A stretch of DNA of 20,862 nucleotides from a virus. Location: the IMG/VR virus record IMGVR_UViG_3300046007_007423, positions 1-20,862 of that record. One strand, given 5' to 3'. The position numbers and the translations under genes were made by a program. The notes under the pieces are model-generated. The model saw only the letters and a list, made by a program, of their open reading frames with translations. It searched no databases and was not told where the DNA came from. This document shows, piece by piece, positions 1 to 5,126 of the stretch. Each line of letters starts with the position of its first letter. Position 1 is the stretch's first letter.

Positions 1-42
1 AATCCTTATGAACCATTTGGTATGAGTGAGGTGAAGCCGTGA
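1..42 (+). CDS. 3' end of an upstream gene (partial)
   Basis: The first 42 bases read as an open frame of 13 residues (NPYEPFGMSEVKP) closed by TGA at 40-42. The stop overlaps the GTG start of the next gene at 39 in a GTGA arrangement, the tight coupling seen through the rest of this plus-strand cluster. The tail also contains GAGGTGAAG, a good Shine-Dalgarno sequence for the next gene, so it is very likely a genuine coding end. Too little is present to name the product. Confidence 0.6.
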   Translation, partial: NPYEPFGMSEVKP

Positions 43-248
43 CCACACCCCTAACACGCCAAGATGTCCTAGGCATCGTCCTAGAAGCCCTAGAGCTTCA
101 CGAGGCGAAGAAAGCCGATGCACACACCAAGCGGATTGTTGCAGAGTTTGAGAAGTCTCTTTCGTTTGGACTGCAGGAAGAGAAGTCACCGACAACAATG
201 TCACGAAAATCAGTAGTCCCTAAATCAGTAAGAAAGTGGAAAAAATGA
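39..248 (+). CDS. hypothetical small protein, 69 aa
   Basis: Unrecognised small hydrophilic protein. The GTG start at 39 is chosen because GAGGTGAAG lies just upstream and because it overlaps the stop of the preceding frame. The first 45 residues look helical and charged, with no hydrophobic segment. The last 20 are strongly basic (several Lys and Arg, ending WKK), which could suit nucleic-acid or membrane-surface contact, but this is inference. The TGA stop at 246-248 overlaps the ATG of the next gene (TGATG), so the two are probably translationally coupled. Confidence 0.6.
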   Translation: MTTPLTRQDVLGIVLEALELHEAKKADAHTKRIVAEFEKSLSFGLQEEKSPTTMSRKSVVPKSVRKWKK

Positions 249-601
249 TGTTTAACTGGTTGTACGAGTTCGGAACGATGTTGTGGCAAAACGGCACGGT
301 GTGCTTGATTATCGGCTACATGATTATCGGCTATGGTGCAGGGTGGGTGATTACAGGAACACAGCGTGGCAAGGATTACGGTCAAGTCGTTTTTCGAGTT
401 TCCACAAAAACAGAGAACGGCAAGGGGCTATTGAATACAAGCATTGCATGGGACGGTGTGCCTATGGATCCTACAAGACCACTTCGTCCTGTATTTAAAC
501 ATCACAGACACGCCATGCACGCCTTTGAGGATACAGTCCACCACCTTAAAAATATAAACGATTATTTTAATAACGAAGAAAAAGAGAAAGGGAAAGAATG
601 A
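248..601 (+). CDS. hypothetical single-span membrane protein
   Basis: The open frame begins at GTG 236, but ATG at 245 or 248 is a better start: 248 forms a TGATG overlap with the previous gene. The protein is about 117 residues. Residues of roughly 12-36 form one hydrophobic segment rich in Ile, Gly and Tyr; it contains two copies of an Ile-Ile-Gly-Tyr unit encoded by a 15-base tandem repeat. The remainder is hydrophilic: a probable beta region, a His-rich stretch, then an acidic and lysine-rich tail. This looks like a membrane-anchored protein with a cytoplasmic or periplasmic tail. No family recognised. Confidence 0.6.
   Translation: MFNWLYEFGTMLWQNGTVCLIIGYMIIGYGAGWVITGTQRGKDYGQVVFRVSTKTENGKGLLNTSIAWDGVPMDPTRPLRPVFKHHRHAMHAFEDTVHHLKNINDYFNNEEKEKGKE
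306..335 (+). repeat. 15-bp tandem duplication inside a membrane segment
   Basis: TGATTATCGGCTACA is followed directly by TGATTATCGGCTATG. The two units differ at two of 15 positions. The unit length is a multiple of three and keeps the frame, repeating Ile-Ile-Gly-Tyr in the predicted transmembrane helix. Confidence 0.75.
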
Positions 602-704
602 TGCCTACTTATTTAGTTGAAGGTGTCCGATCAAGAAAAAAGCAATTGTTTTTTCTTATTGGCGTCCCTTGCCGCAACCACCGCAGGAGGTGAGCCATGC
701 TTGA
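598..704 (+). pseudogene. DUF551-like 3' remnant, or short -1 frameshift gene
   Basis: A start ATGATG at 598-603 overlaps the previous stop and opens a short frame ending at 691-693. In that frame the codons AGA AAA AAG carry A-AAA-AAG at 636-642, the classic -1 slippery heptamer. A -1 shift there continues through 642-704 and adds a tail containing SYWRPLPQPPQEVSHA. This resembles the C-terminus of DUF551 proteins (HWMPLPEPP-like) and the end of the intact gene at 2392-2802 (THWMPFEPPQEVSHV). No start codon exists in the -1 frame alone after the TGA at 618-620. Either one base was gained or lost in a degraded duplicate, or a 34-residue frameshift product is made. The remnant reading is simpler. 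Confidence 0.5.
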
Positions 705-738
705 GTTTTTAAAGAAGTGGTTAAAGCCGAAAGAGAAG
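676..738 (+). repeat. 63-bp direct repeat, copy 1
   Basis: Matches 2774-2836 with three mismatches by my count. It covers the end of a DUF551-like frame, the Shine-Dalgarno CAGGAGGTGAG, the start codon and the first 14 codons of a small gene. Homology stops abruptly after the Lys-Pro-Lys-Glu-Lys codons. Confidence 0.9.
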
Positions 739-885
739 AAAGTGGAAATTAAGCACGATTGGATTTATTACACCCAAGGCACACATACGCCACAAAACCA
801 TGACGACATTTTGCAACACGTTCTAAATGAAACATGGAACTCTGACGACGGCACGTTTACATTTGAAGATAAGAAAGGCAACTAA
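697..885 (+). CDS. hypothetical small protein, 62 aa, LEFLKKW N-terminus
   Basis: Unknown function. ATG at 697 follows CAGGAGGTGAGCC, a near-perfect ribosome binding site. The first 14 residues (MLEFLKKWLKPKEK) are a short amphipathic, cationic helix nearly identical to the start of the 74-aa protein at 2795. After residue 14 the two sequences are unrelated. The rest is hydrophilic and acidic, with no cysteine and no membrane segment. The shared start with different bodies suggests module exchange or independent replacement of the 3' part. It stops one base before the next start. Confidence 0.6.
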   Translation: MLEFLKKWLKPKEKKVEIKHDWIYYTQGTHTPQNHDDILQHVLNETWNSDDGTFTFEDKKGN

Positions 886-886
886 A

Positions 887-1141
887 ATGCAAGAAATCAT
901 AACCGAAATACTGGAAATTCACGGCTTCCCTACGAAGAATGTGGAGAAATTAACGACCTTATTAGAAAATTGGAAACTTAAGGATTTAACAGCTCTCACC
1001 GTCATCACAAGCGACAAGCAAATTATGGGATTTTCTATGGGGAATCGCATAATCGCACTTGGGGGCATAGTGCCTACCTTTAGTCAAGAATGGCGTTACT
1101 GCTCCCTAGGCTCCGAGCTGGTGGTACGATTGAAAGGCGGT
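887..1141 (+). repeat. 255-bp direct repeat, copy 1
   Basis: About 93% identical to 3007-3261 (about 17 differences by hand count). The 3' third, from the GGGGGCATAG stretch to the AAAGGCGGTG junction, differs at only one base. Confidence 0.9.
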
Positions 1142-1147
1142 GAGTGA
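887..1147 (+). CDS. hypothetical protein, 86 aa, copy 1 of a duplicated gene
   Basis: ATG at 887 is chosen over an in-frame ATG at 827 because the duplicate at 3007 begins at the equivalent codon and because 827 lies inside the previous gene. The protein differs from the copy at 3007-3279 at only four of the first 85 residues. It has a helical N-half (residues about 1-35) and a hydrophobic, beta-like middle (DLTALTVITSDKQIMGFSMG) ending in KGGE. No family recognised. Of about 17 base differences between the copies, roughly 11 are silent, which suggests both copies are under constraint. Its last codons form the ribosome binding site of the ASCH gene. Confidence 0.65.
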   Translation: MQEIITEILEIHGFPTKNVEKLTTLLENWKLKDLTALTVITSDKQIMGFSMGNRIIALGGIVPTFSQEWRYCSLGSELVVRLKGGE

Positions 1148-1149
1148 TG
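1133..1149 (+). promoter_or_regulatory. junction ribosome binding site AAAGGCGGTGAG with TGATG overlap
   Basis: AAAGGCGGTGA matches the anti-Shine-Dalgarno complement AAGGAGGTGA with one substitution (C for A). It is read in frame as Lys-Gly-Gly-Glu at the end of the upstream protein, then the stop TGA shares bases with the next ATG. The same module recurs at four more junctions in this cluster. Confidence 0.7.
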
Positions 1150-1551
1150 ATAGCCATTAACTTTAAAGCCAAGTTTGCGGACTTGGTTGCCAGTGGTAAA
1201 AAGACGCAGACCATACGACAGACGAACCGTTTCAAAGTGGGGGATACACTACAGCTCTACACAGGGCAACGTACAAAGGCGTGTCGTAAATTGGGTGAAG
1301 CCGTTGTAAAAACAATTTTTAAAATTAGTATTACTGAAACAAATGTTGAGTATGCTAATCTTGACTATATTTCTGTTTGCGGAAAAGGACGTGAAAAATC
1401 ATTAGGTGGACGAGAATATCTATTAAATAACTTTGCCCAAAAAGACGGCTATAAGCTACGTATTATTGCAGACAAAGACGACCCCAAAACAGCAGACTAC
1501 CTCCGCCAGTTCACGCTTGAAGGCGTAAGAAAGGAAACGAAAGATGTTTAG
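1147..1551 (+). CDS. ASCH/PUA-like domain protein
   Basis: About 134 residues. The N-terminal pattern INFKAKFADLVASGKKTQTIR, then RFKVGDTLQLYTGQRTKACRKLG, is typical of ASCH (PUA-like, ASC-1 homology) proteins: a Phe/Lys strand, Ser-Gly-Lys-Lys-Thr-Gln-Thr-Ile-Arg, then Val-Gly-Asp with Leu-x-Leu. ASCH proteins fold as a beta barrel with a cleft thought to bind RNA or modified nucleosides, and small ones are common in phages. A catalytic role cannot be read here. The start is ATG 1147 (or GTG 1144 one codon upstream). It overlaps the next gene by eight bases. Confidence 0.75.
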   Translation: MIAINFKAKFADLVASGKKTQTIRQTNRFKVGDTLQLYTGQRTKACRKLGEAVVKTIFKISITETNVEYANLDYISVCGKGREKSLGGREYLLNNFAQKDGYKLRIIADKDDPKTADYLRQFTLEGVRKETKDV

Positions 1552-2026
1552 ACCAGTTACAATTACCCACCCAGTGGTGGTGAATGATGGTAAGCCGTTT
1601 GAGGCTATAGATTTGAACTCTGAAGCTTTTGACACGATATTAAGCGATGACCATTATTTTATGTATTTTTTGAATGAAAAAATCGGCGTAGTGGATACTT
1701 ACTATGATGCTTCTGTAGCCTACAGAAATATAATTTGGCAACTATCCCAAGCCCTGAATCAGCCTATCAAGGTGACGCAGGCGGTGCTGGAGGCTATGGA
1801 TCGAAATCGTGGCGGTAAGTATCTACATGTTCAGGAGAGTATGCACGGAATCCAAACAACTGAACTCTTTTGCCTCGAATCCATGGTGGAGACCTATGCT
1901 TTTCGACCTCTCCTCAACTGTTCACAGATAACTCTAAAAATCGGCGACTACATCCAAGCCGATTGCCCCCTCGCCTTGCAGGTGTTGCTAGGCTTTACAA
2001 CGGAAGGAGTGCTGAAAGATGCCTAA
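1544..2026 (+). CDS. hypothetical protein, 160 aa
   Basis: No family recognised. The start ATG 1544 lies inside the end of the ASCH gene and follows AAGAAAGGAAACGAA, a reasonable binding site. The protein is mixed acidic and hydrophobic with no transmembrane segment and no clear metal or nucleotide motif. Residues of about 70-100 look helical (WQLSQALNQPIKVTQAVLEA). The C-terminal third has beta character with three cysteines. It ends over the start of the next gene. Cytoplasmic accessory protein is the best that can be said. Confidence 0.6.
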   Translation: MFRPVTITHPVVVNDGKPFEAIDLNSEAFDTILSDDHYFMYFLNEKIGVVDTYYDASVAYRNIIWQLSQALNQPIKVTQAVLEAMDRNRGGKYLHVQESMHGIQTTELFCLESMVETYAFRPLLNCSQITLKIGDYIQADCPLALQVLLGFTTEGVLKDA

Positions 2027-2399
2027 CTTCCAAGAGCAACTGGAAGAAATCAAGCAAGCCTGTAGCTTCCCTGATTGGGACGGCTACGGTGCATTACCCC
2101 TGAACGAAACCTCTGTACGCTTGGCAAAGGAGTTTATTAAGCGGGTTATGGAACTTTACCCTGAATTACCTTACCCTGAACTTTGCCCCGAGCCTGACGG
2201 TTGCTTGGGATTTGATTGGAGGCAGAATCTACACCAGTTTGCGGTAAGTATAGATGCTCAATACTTGCTTTCCTATACTCACAGGCATCCTAACTACAAG
2301 TCGACATGTGGGGATATTGGCTACAATAAAAAGCAATCCCCTCTTTTACTAAAGCGTTATTTTGAATTATTGACAGGAAAGGACAATCCAAATGACTAA
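2019..2399 (+). CDS. hypothetical protein, 126 aa, WDGYGA motif
   Basis: Start ATG 2019 follows GGAAGGAGTGCTGAAAG. The layout resembles a widespread uncharacterised phage/bacterial family: an N-terminal helix, then PDWDGYGALPL near residues 18-28, a helix that opens with the alanine-lysine stretch, a proline-rich linker, then a PDGCLGFDW strand (PDG-x-hydrophobic-x-x-x-W) near residues 58-67 and further strands. The family link rests on remembered pattern and no biochemical role is known to me. Overlaps the downstream gene by eight bases. Confidence 0.6.
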   Translation: MPNFQEQLEEIKQACSFPDWDGYGALPLNETSVRLAKEFIKRVMELYPELPYPELCPEPDGCLGFDWRQNLHQFAVSIDAQYLLSYTHRHPNYKSTCGDIGYNKKQSPLLLKRYFELLTGKDNPND

Positions 2400-2802
2400 A
2401 CTAATGAAACAGCTCCAAGCGTGGGCGAATAAAGGCTGGTACACCTTTCCGTGTGAACAACATCCTGAAGGTGATTTTGATGGTGATGGCTGGGAGGATC
2501 TTTATAACATAGAGTCTAACTTTCGTTATAATTTAGCCGATGCCGTAGATTGCGTCCTAGACGGCACAATCCAAGTCTGGCGACCTGTGGAGCATTATCC
2601 ACTTATAGAAAATAACAAGCCTGTAATCCTATGGCGAAAAGGCATAAGAAACGGTATTGTTGCGGTATGGAGCCTTGAGTTTGGAAGCTGTTTTACAGAT
2701 TGTGAATGGCGGGATTTTAAGACTCAAGAAATCATAGAGGATATTGAAGACTATACCCACTGGATGCCATTTGAACCACCGCAGGAGGTGAGCCATGTTT
2801 GA
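2392..2802 (+). CDS. DUF551-like protein, 136 aa
   Basis: The C-terminal half has the DUF551 layout: WRPVEHYPLIENNKPVILW (tryptophan, then Pro, then a strand ending in a Val-Ile-Leu core) and, about 60 residues later, THWMPFEPP. DUF551 proteins are short phage-associated proteins of unknown function. The N-terminal 60 residues, with CEQHPEGDFDGDGWED, are outside that domain and include an acidic Asp-Gly-Asp-Gly stretch. Start ATG 2392 overlaps the previous stop. Its last eight codons contain CAGGAGGTGAG, the binding site of the next gene. The end matches the remnant at 642-704. Confidence 0.6.
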   Translation: MTKLMKQLQAWANKGWYTFPCEQHPEGDFDGDGWEDLYNIESNFRYNLADAVDCVLDGTIQVWRPVEHYPLIENNKPVILWRKGIRNGIVAVWSLEFGSCFTDCEWRDFKTQEIIEDIEDYTHWMPFEPPQEVSHV

Positions 2803-2836
2803 GTTTTTAAAGAAATGGTTTAAGCCGAAAGAGAAG
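2774..2836 (+). repeat. 63-bp direct repeat, copy 2
   Basis: Partner of 676-738, with three mismatches. Here it covers the true 3' end of the DUF551-like gene and the start of the 74-aa gene. Confidence 0.9.
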
Positions 2837-3019
2837 CCTGTTAAGTACACCATCACGATTGGGGGAAACTGGTGTGGCTTGATGAGGTTAGAATCGGTTA
2901 AACGATGCGGTAGGGATTTTGACCTTTCTGATGAGTTTAGTAAAGCAGTTCGTCCTTTAATTATACATTTATGCACTATGGAAAATACACCAAAGGAATG
3001 TGACAAATGCAAGAAATAA
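2795..3019 (+). CDS. hypothetical small protein, 74 aa, FEFLKKW N-terminus
   Basis: Shares the cationic amphipathic start (MFEFLKKWFKPKEK) with the 62-aa protein at 697, then diverges completely. The body has four cysteines, three of them in the C-terminal half, two forming a CDKC pair near the C-terminus (residues about 70-73), which could bind a metal together with other Cys, but that is speculative. No family recognised. ATG 2795 lies behind CAGGAGGTGAGCC. The final codons overlap the start of the duplicated gene at 3007. Confidence 0.6.
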   Translation: MFEFLKKWFKPKEKPVKYTITIGGNWCGLMRLESVKRCGRDFDLSDEFSKAVRPLIIHLCTMENTPKECDKCKK

Positions 3020-3261
3020 TCACCGAAATACTGGAGAGGCACGGTTTCCCAACGAAGAATGTGGAGAAATTAACGACCTTATTAGAAAACTGGAAGCTTA
3101 AGGATTTAACAGCTCTCACAGTCATCACAAGTGACGAGCAAATTATGGGGTTTTCTATGGGGGGTCGAATAATCGCACTTGGGGGCATAGTGCCTACCTT
3201 TAGTCAAGAATGGCGTTACTGCTCCCTAGGCTCCGAGCTGGTGGCACGATTGAAAGGCGGT
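3007..3261 (+). repeat. 255-bp direct repeat, copy 2
   Basis: Partner of 887-1141. The distance between partners is 2120 here and 2098 for the 63-bp repeat, so the non-homologous stretch between the two repeat segments is 22 bases longer in copy 2. Confidence 0.9.
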
Positions 3262-3279
3262 GGAGGGGTGGTGTTATGA
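3007..3279 (+). CDS. hypothetical protein, 90 aa, copy 2 of a duplicated gene
   Basis: Near-identical to the gene at 887. Differences in the first 85 residues are Ile/Arg, Lys/Glu, Asn/Gly and Val/Ala. The C-terminus differs: instead of KGGE and stop, the frame runs on through GGGGVVL. The Shine-Dalgarno region is extended (AAAGGCGGTGGAGGGGTGG), with GGAGGGG now closer to the next start. Only four bases (ATGA) overlap the next gene, as against the TGATG pattern at other junctions. Function unknown; retention of two copies with mostly silent changes suggests both are used. Confidence 0.65.
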   Translation: MQEIITEILERHGFPTKNVEKLTTLLENWKLKDLTALTVITSDEQIMGFSMGGRIIALGGIVPTFSQEWRYCSLGSELVARLKGGGGVVL

Positions 3280-3497
3280 AAGCTATTTACATAAAGGACT
3301 TTGGCAAACCCCCATTTTGGTTAAACCTTGACCATGTAACGCTAGAAGAAAAACAGCTTATAGTGACTACACCTAGCCCCCAAACAATCCATCACCCACA
3401 AGTACATCAAATTACTTGCACCAGCAAGACATTGACTGATACGCAATATAAAGAAACTTTAATGCAGATTGAAGTATTGAAAGGCGGTGAAGCGTGA
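3276..3497 (+). CDS. hypothetical protein, 73 aa
   Basis: ATG 3276 is preferred over the in-frame ATG 3210, which lies well inside the previous gene; 3276 has GGAGGGG upstream and an ATGA overlap. The protein starts MKAIYIKDFGKPPFWLNLDHV and continues with short strands and a His/Gln-rich middle, ending in LKGGEA. It appears to be a small, mainly beta, cytoplasmic protein of unknown function. Confidence 0.55.
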   Translation: MKAIYIKDFGKPPFWLNLDHVTLEEKQLIVTTPSPQTIHHPQVHQITCTSKTLTDTQYKETLMQIEVLKGGEA

Positions 3498-3499
3498 TG
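3480..3499 (+). promoter_or_regulatory. junction ribosome binding site, second occurrence
   Basis: AAAGGCGGTGAAGCGTGATG. The spacer is three bases longer than in the first example, adding one alanine after Lys-Gly-Gly-Glu in the upstream protein. Confidence 0.65.
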
Positions 3500-3775
3500 T
3501 ACTGGGGAGCAACACTGGATCAACAAGAACACATTTCTAGGCTTTTGTCGGCGGATAGCCTCAAAGATATTCAGACAGGTAAGATTTACCAAAAAAGCAA
3601 ACTCACTAGATATCGAAACGGTGCAAATGATGAATCTTGGGTTTGTGATTGGTATGTATTCGAGTGTGGGAAAGTAATTTCTGTGTTCGATCTTGCCCCT
3701 GAATATACTAAGCCCGAACGCCTTGCTGAATTAAAGCGTCAATGGGCGTTTAAACATAAGAAAGGCGGTGAGTGA
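3497..3775 (+). CDS. hypothetical protein, 92 aa
   Basis: ATG 3497 shares its first base with the preceding TGA; a GTG one codon upstream (3494) is an alternative. The protein has a Trp-rich middle (ESWVCDWYVFECGKVISVF, with two Cys) that looks like paired strands, followed by a helix rich in Arg, Glu and Lys, and ends KHKKGGE. No recognised family and no membrane segment. Confidence 0.55.
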   Translation: MYWGATLDQQEHISRLLSADSLKDIQTGKIYQKSKLTRYRNGANDESWVCDWYVFECGKVISVFDLAPEYTKPERLAELKRQWAFKHKKGGE

Positions 3776-3777
3776 TG
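3761..3777 (+). promoter_or_regulatory. junction ribosome binding site, third occurrence
   Basis: The 17 bases are identical to those at 1133-1149, although the two upstream genes are unrelated. Confidence 0.7.
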
Positions 3778-3972
3778 AGTAAGGTTTCGCAATTTTTTCG
3801 CATTGTGTGGAAGTTCCTATTGGTGGCTATGTGGATGCTTGCACAAATACTAATAGTCCTGCCGTGCGTCTTGTTAAAAGCCCTAAAAGAACAACTGGCA
3901 CAAGGCTTTCATTCTACCGAAGCGAGTCTTGACAAAATCATTAAAGATCTAAAGAAAGGCGGTGAAGGGTGA
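3775..3972 (+). CDS. small membrane protein, 65 aa
   Basis: Residues of about 8-34 form one long hydrophobic stretch (IVWKFLLVAMWMLAQILIVLP and on), followed by a charged helix with Lys, Glu, His and Asp. One transmembrane helix with a cytoplasmic-type basic tail is likely. Ends KKGGEG. Start ATG 3775 (GTG 3772 alternative). No family recognised. It precedes another small membrane protein. Confidence 0.55.
   Translation: MSKVSQFFRIVWKFLLVAMWMLAQILIVLPCVLLKALKEQLAQGFHSTEASLDKIIKDLKKGGEG
3955..3971 (+). promoter_or_regulatory. junction ribosome binding site, fourth occurrence, GTG start
   Basis: AAAGGCGGTGAAGGGTG: here the stop TGA overlaps a GTG start rather than ATG. Confidence 0.65.
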
Positions 3973-4163
3973 GTATACTTACTAAGATTGCCAAGTTTAT
4001 AGCATTGTTATTCTTTTGCATAACCGTTGCCTGTTTTGCACGTTTGCTTGGTTCATGGTGTGGGTACTACATGACCGCACATCCTACATTATGGCTTCTT
4101 GTGGGGCTAGGAATGCTCCAGTTTTGGGGGATGTTTATGAGTGACAAGAAAGGCGGTGAGTGA
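3969..4163 (+). CDS. small membrane protein, 64 aa, two predicted spans
   Basis: GTG start at 3969; no ATG near the frame start. Two hydrophobic segments, residues about 7-28 (KFIALLFFCITVACFARLL) and about 39-57 (PTLWLLVGLGMLQFWGMF), separated by a short loop with Trp, Cys and Tyr. This hairpin topology is seen in holins and in small phage inner-membrane proteins, but the gene sits in the small-gene cluster rather than beside the endolysin, so I do not call it a holin. Ends KKGGE. Confidence 0.55.
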   Translation: MSILTKIAKFIALLFFCITVACFARLLGSWCGYYMTAHPTLWLLVGLGMLQFWGMFMSDKKGGE

Positions 4164-4165
4164 TG
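4149..4165 (+). promoter_or_regulatory. junction ribosome binding site, fifth occurrence
   Basis: Same 17 bases as at 1133 and 3761, placed before the last gene of the cluster. Confidence 0.7.
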
Positions 4166-4384
4166 AATTGGCAACGCATTAAAGACAAAAAAGACATCCC
4201 TCTAAATCAAACACTTGTTTTGTTTTCAGAAGGCAAGTTTTACTTTGTTGGGAAGGTTGTCAAAAAGAATAAATTACTTATTGTGCCACGACTCTGCATT
4301 GAAATAAAGAATGGTGCAAGCGTCGTTTACGATGATTTAGCGGTAGATTTTGCTACGCATTATTTACTATTGCCACCAGTATGA
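4163..4384 (+). CDS. hypothetical protein, 73 aa, possibly DUF551-like
   Basis: Last gene of the plus-strand cluster. It begins MNWQRIKDKKDIPLNQTLVL and ends FATHYLLLPPV. The order of a Trp-x-x-Ile start, a Pro and Val-Leu strand, and a Thr-His-aromatic-x-x-Leu-Pro end is that of minimal DUF551 domains, though the match is loose. ATG 4163 overlaps the previous TGA. The intrinsic terminator follows 17 bases after its stop. Confidence 0.5.
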   Translation: MNWQRIKDKKDIPLNQTLVLFSEGKFYFVGKVVKKNKLLIVPRLCIEIKNGASVVYDDLAVDFATHYLLLPPV

Positions 4385-4401
4385 TATAATAAAAGCAACG
4401 C

Positions 4402-4447
4402 ACGCACCCGACCTCTCAACGATGTAGAAAAGGGTGCGTTTTTGTTT
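4402..4447 (+). terminator. intrinsic terminator at the convergence of the two clusters
   Basis: ACGCACCC (4402-4409) pairs perfectly with GGGTGCGT (4432-4439); the 22-base loop is followed by TTTTTGTTT. It is oriented to end plus-strand transcription. On the minus strand the same stem is followed only by GCGTTGCTTTTATT, so termination there would be weaker. It fills most of the 4385-4471 gap, where no gene is seen. Confidence 0.85.
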
Positions 4448-4471
4448 AATACGCCCACGTCCGCTCGTCGC

Positions 4472-4930
4472 CTAATAAGGCACGTCCCGATCCGCTCCCT
4501 TGTCATTGTGAACGAATCCCTTGGCACGGTTGATACCTAAGCCACCGTTCCAAAAGATACGGTACTTCTTATACTCCGCAACCGTGGGGAGAGAGCCATC
4601 TGTAAACTGCCAGTCCACCGCTAGCCCTGTCATGTGCCACGAGTTAGGGTGTCCACCAATACGTTCGTTGTGAGAAGGCACACGCAACCACGATGTGACA
4701 CGCATGGGGCGTTTCCAATACGCCCTAGCCTTCTCCATTTCCAACGCCATAAGGTAGGCGTTTTGAAGCATCTTGAGGGTGACTTCTTTCCACTCGTTCG
4801 GCTGAATACTCCCAAACACTTCACGCCATGTGAAGTTGGTCGTGATGTTTCGCTTCGCCAGCAGGTCGTAATCCTTCGACTTGATGAGCGAAAAGGCGGA
4901 TGCTACGGTGAGTAGGTTTTTAGCGTTCAT
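4472..4930 (-). CDS. endolysin, M15-family D,D/L,D-type peptidase
   Basis: 152-residue single-domain protein. It carries the zinc-peptidase M15 signature Ser97-Trp-His99-x-x-Gly-x-Ala-x-Asp106 (SWHMTGLAVDW) and a later His141 in GFVHND after a GGLGI turn, giving the two His and one Asp of the metal site. The preceding VTSWLRVPSHNERIGG segment is also typical (Arg, then Asn, then Gly-Gly). Such enzymes cleave peptide bonds in the peptidoglycan stem and act as phage endolysins. There is no signal peptide or cell-wall-binding domain, so a membrane-lesion protein should release it. It is the last gene of the minus-strand cluster, overlapping the membrane protein upstream by four bases (ATGA). Confidence 0.88.
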   Translation of the reverse strand: MNAKNLLTVASAFSLIKSKDYDLLAKRNITTNFTWREVFGSIQPNEWKEVTLKMLQNAYLMALEMEKARAYWKRPMRVTSWLRVPSHNERIGGHPNSWHMTGLAVDWQFTDGSLPTVAEYKKYRIFWNGGLGINRAKGFVHNDKGADRDVPY

Positions 4931-5115
4931 TGTGGAGTCCCTTCATACTTGTGAACCGTGTTGCCCTCAACCCAATAGCGAGGGCGTGGCGTACGTTGAA
5001 CTACTCGACTTTCTCGAGGAGTTGCCTGTGCATTCATTTTGTCAACCTGCCTATCAACACAGACCTTCAAAATCAACACAAGAATCATCGCTCCTAGCCA
5101 TACAAAAAACGGCAT
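4927..5115 (-). CDS. small membrane-anchored protein, lysis block
   Basis: 62 residues. An N-terminal hydrophobic helix (residues about 3-20, FFVWLGAMILVLILKVCV) is followed by a basic, proline-containing hydrophilic tail (residues about 21-62). Position immediately before the endolysin, with ATGA coupling, suggests a lysis role: a holin-like lesion protein or an inner-membrane spanin. It has no lipobox and is short for an i-spanin. AGGAGG at 5121-5126 (complement) is a strong binding site, directly downstream of a terminator-like hairpin. The role is inferred from context only. Confidence 0.6.
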   Translation of the reverse strand: MPFFVWLGAMILVLILKVCVDRQVDKMNAQATPRESRVVQRTPRPRYWVEGNTVHKYEGTPQ

Positions 5116-5126
5116 AACGTCCTCCT

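Noticed and set aside
887-3279. CRISPR-like or attachment-site reading of the direct repeats
   Set aside because: There are just two copies, they are long and coding, and no spacers or integrase gene are present.
3969-4163. Two-span membrane protein as the phage holin
   Set aside because: Topology fits, but it is on the opposite strand and cluster from the endolysin, and similar small membrane proteins occur among phage accessory genes.
4385-4390. TATAAT just after the last plus-strand gene
   Set aside because: No -35-like hexamer at 16-18 bases upstream, and the terminator begins 12 bases later, so a promoter here would make nothing useful.
4634-4915. 93-codon plus-strand frame over the endolysin
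   Set aside because: Antisense to an M15 peptidase with intact active-site residues; no ribosome binding site and no neighbours on that strand.
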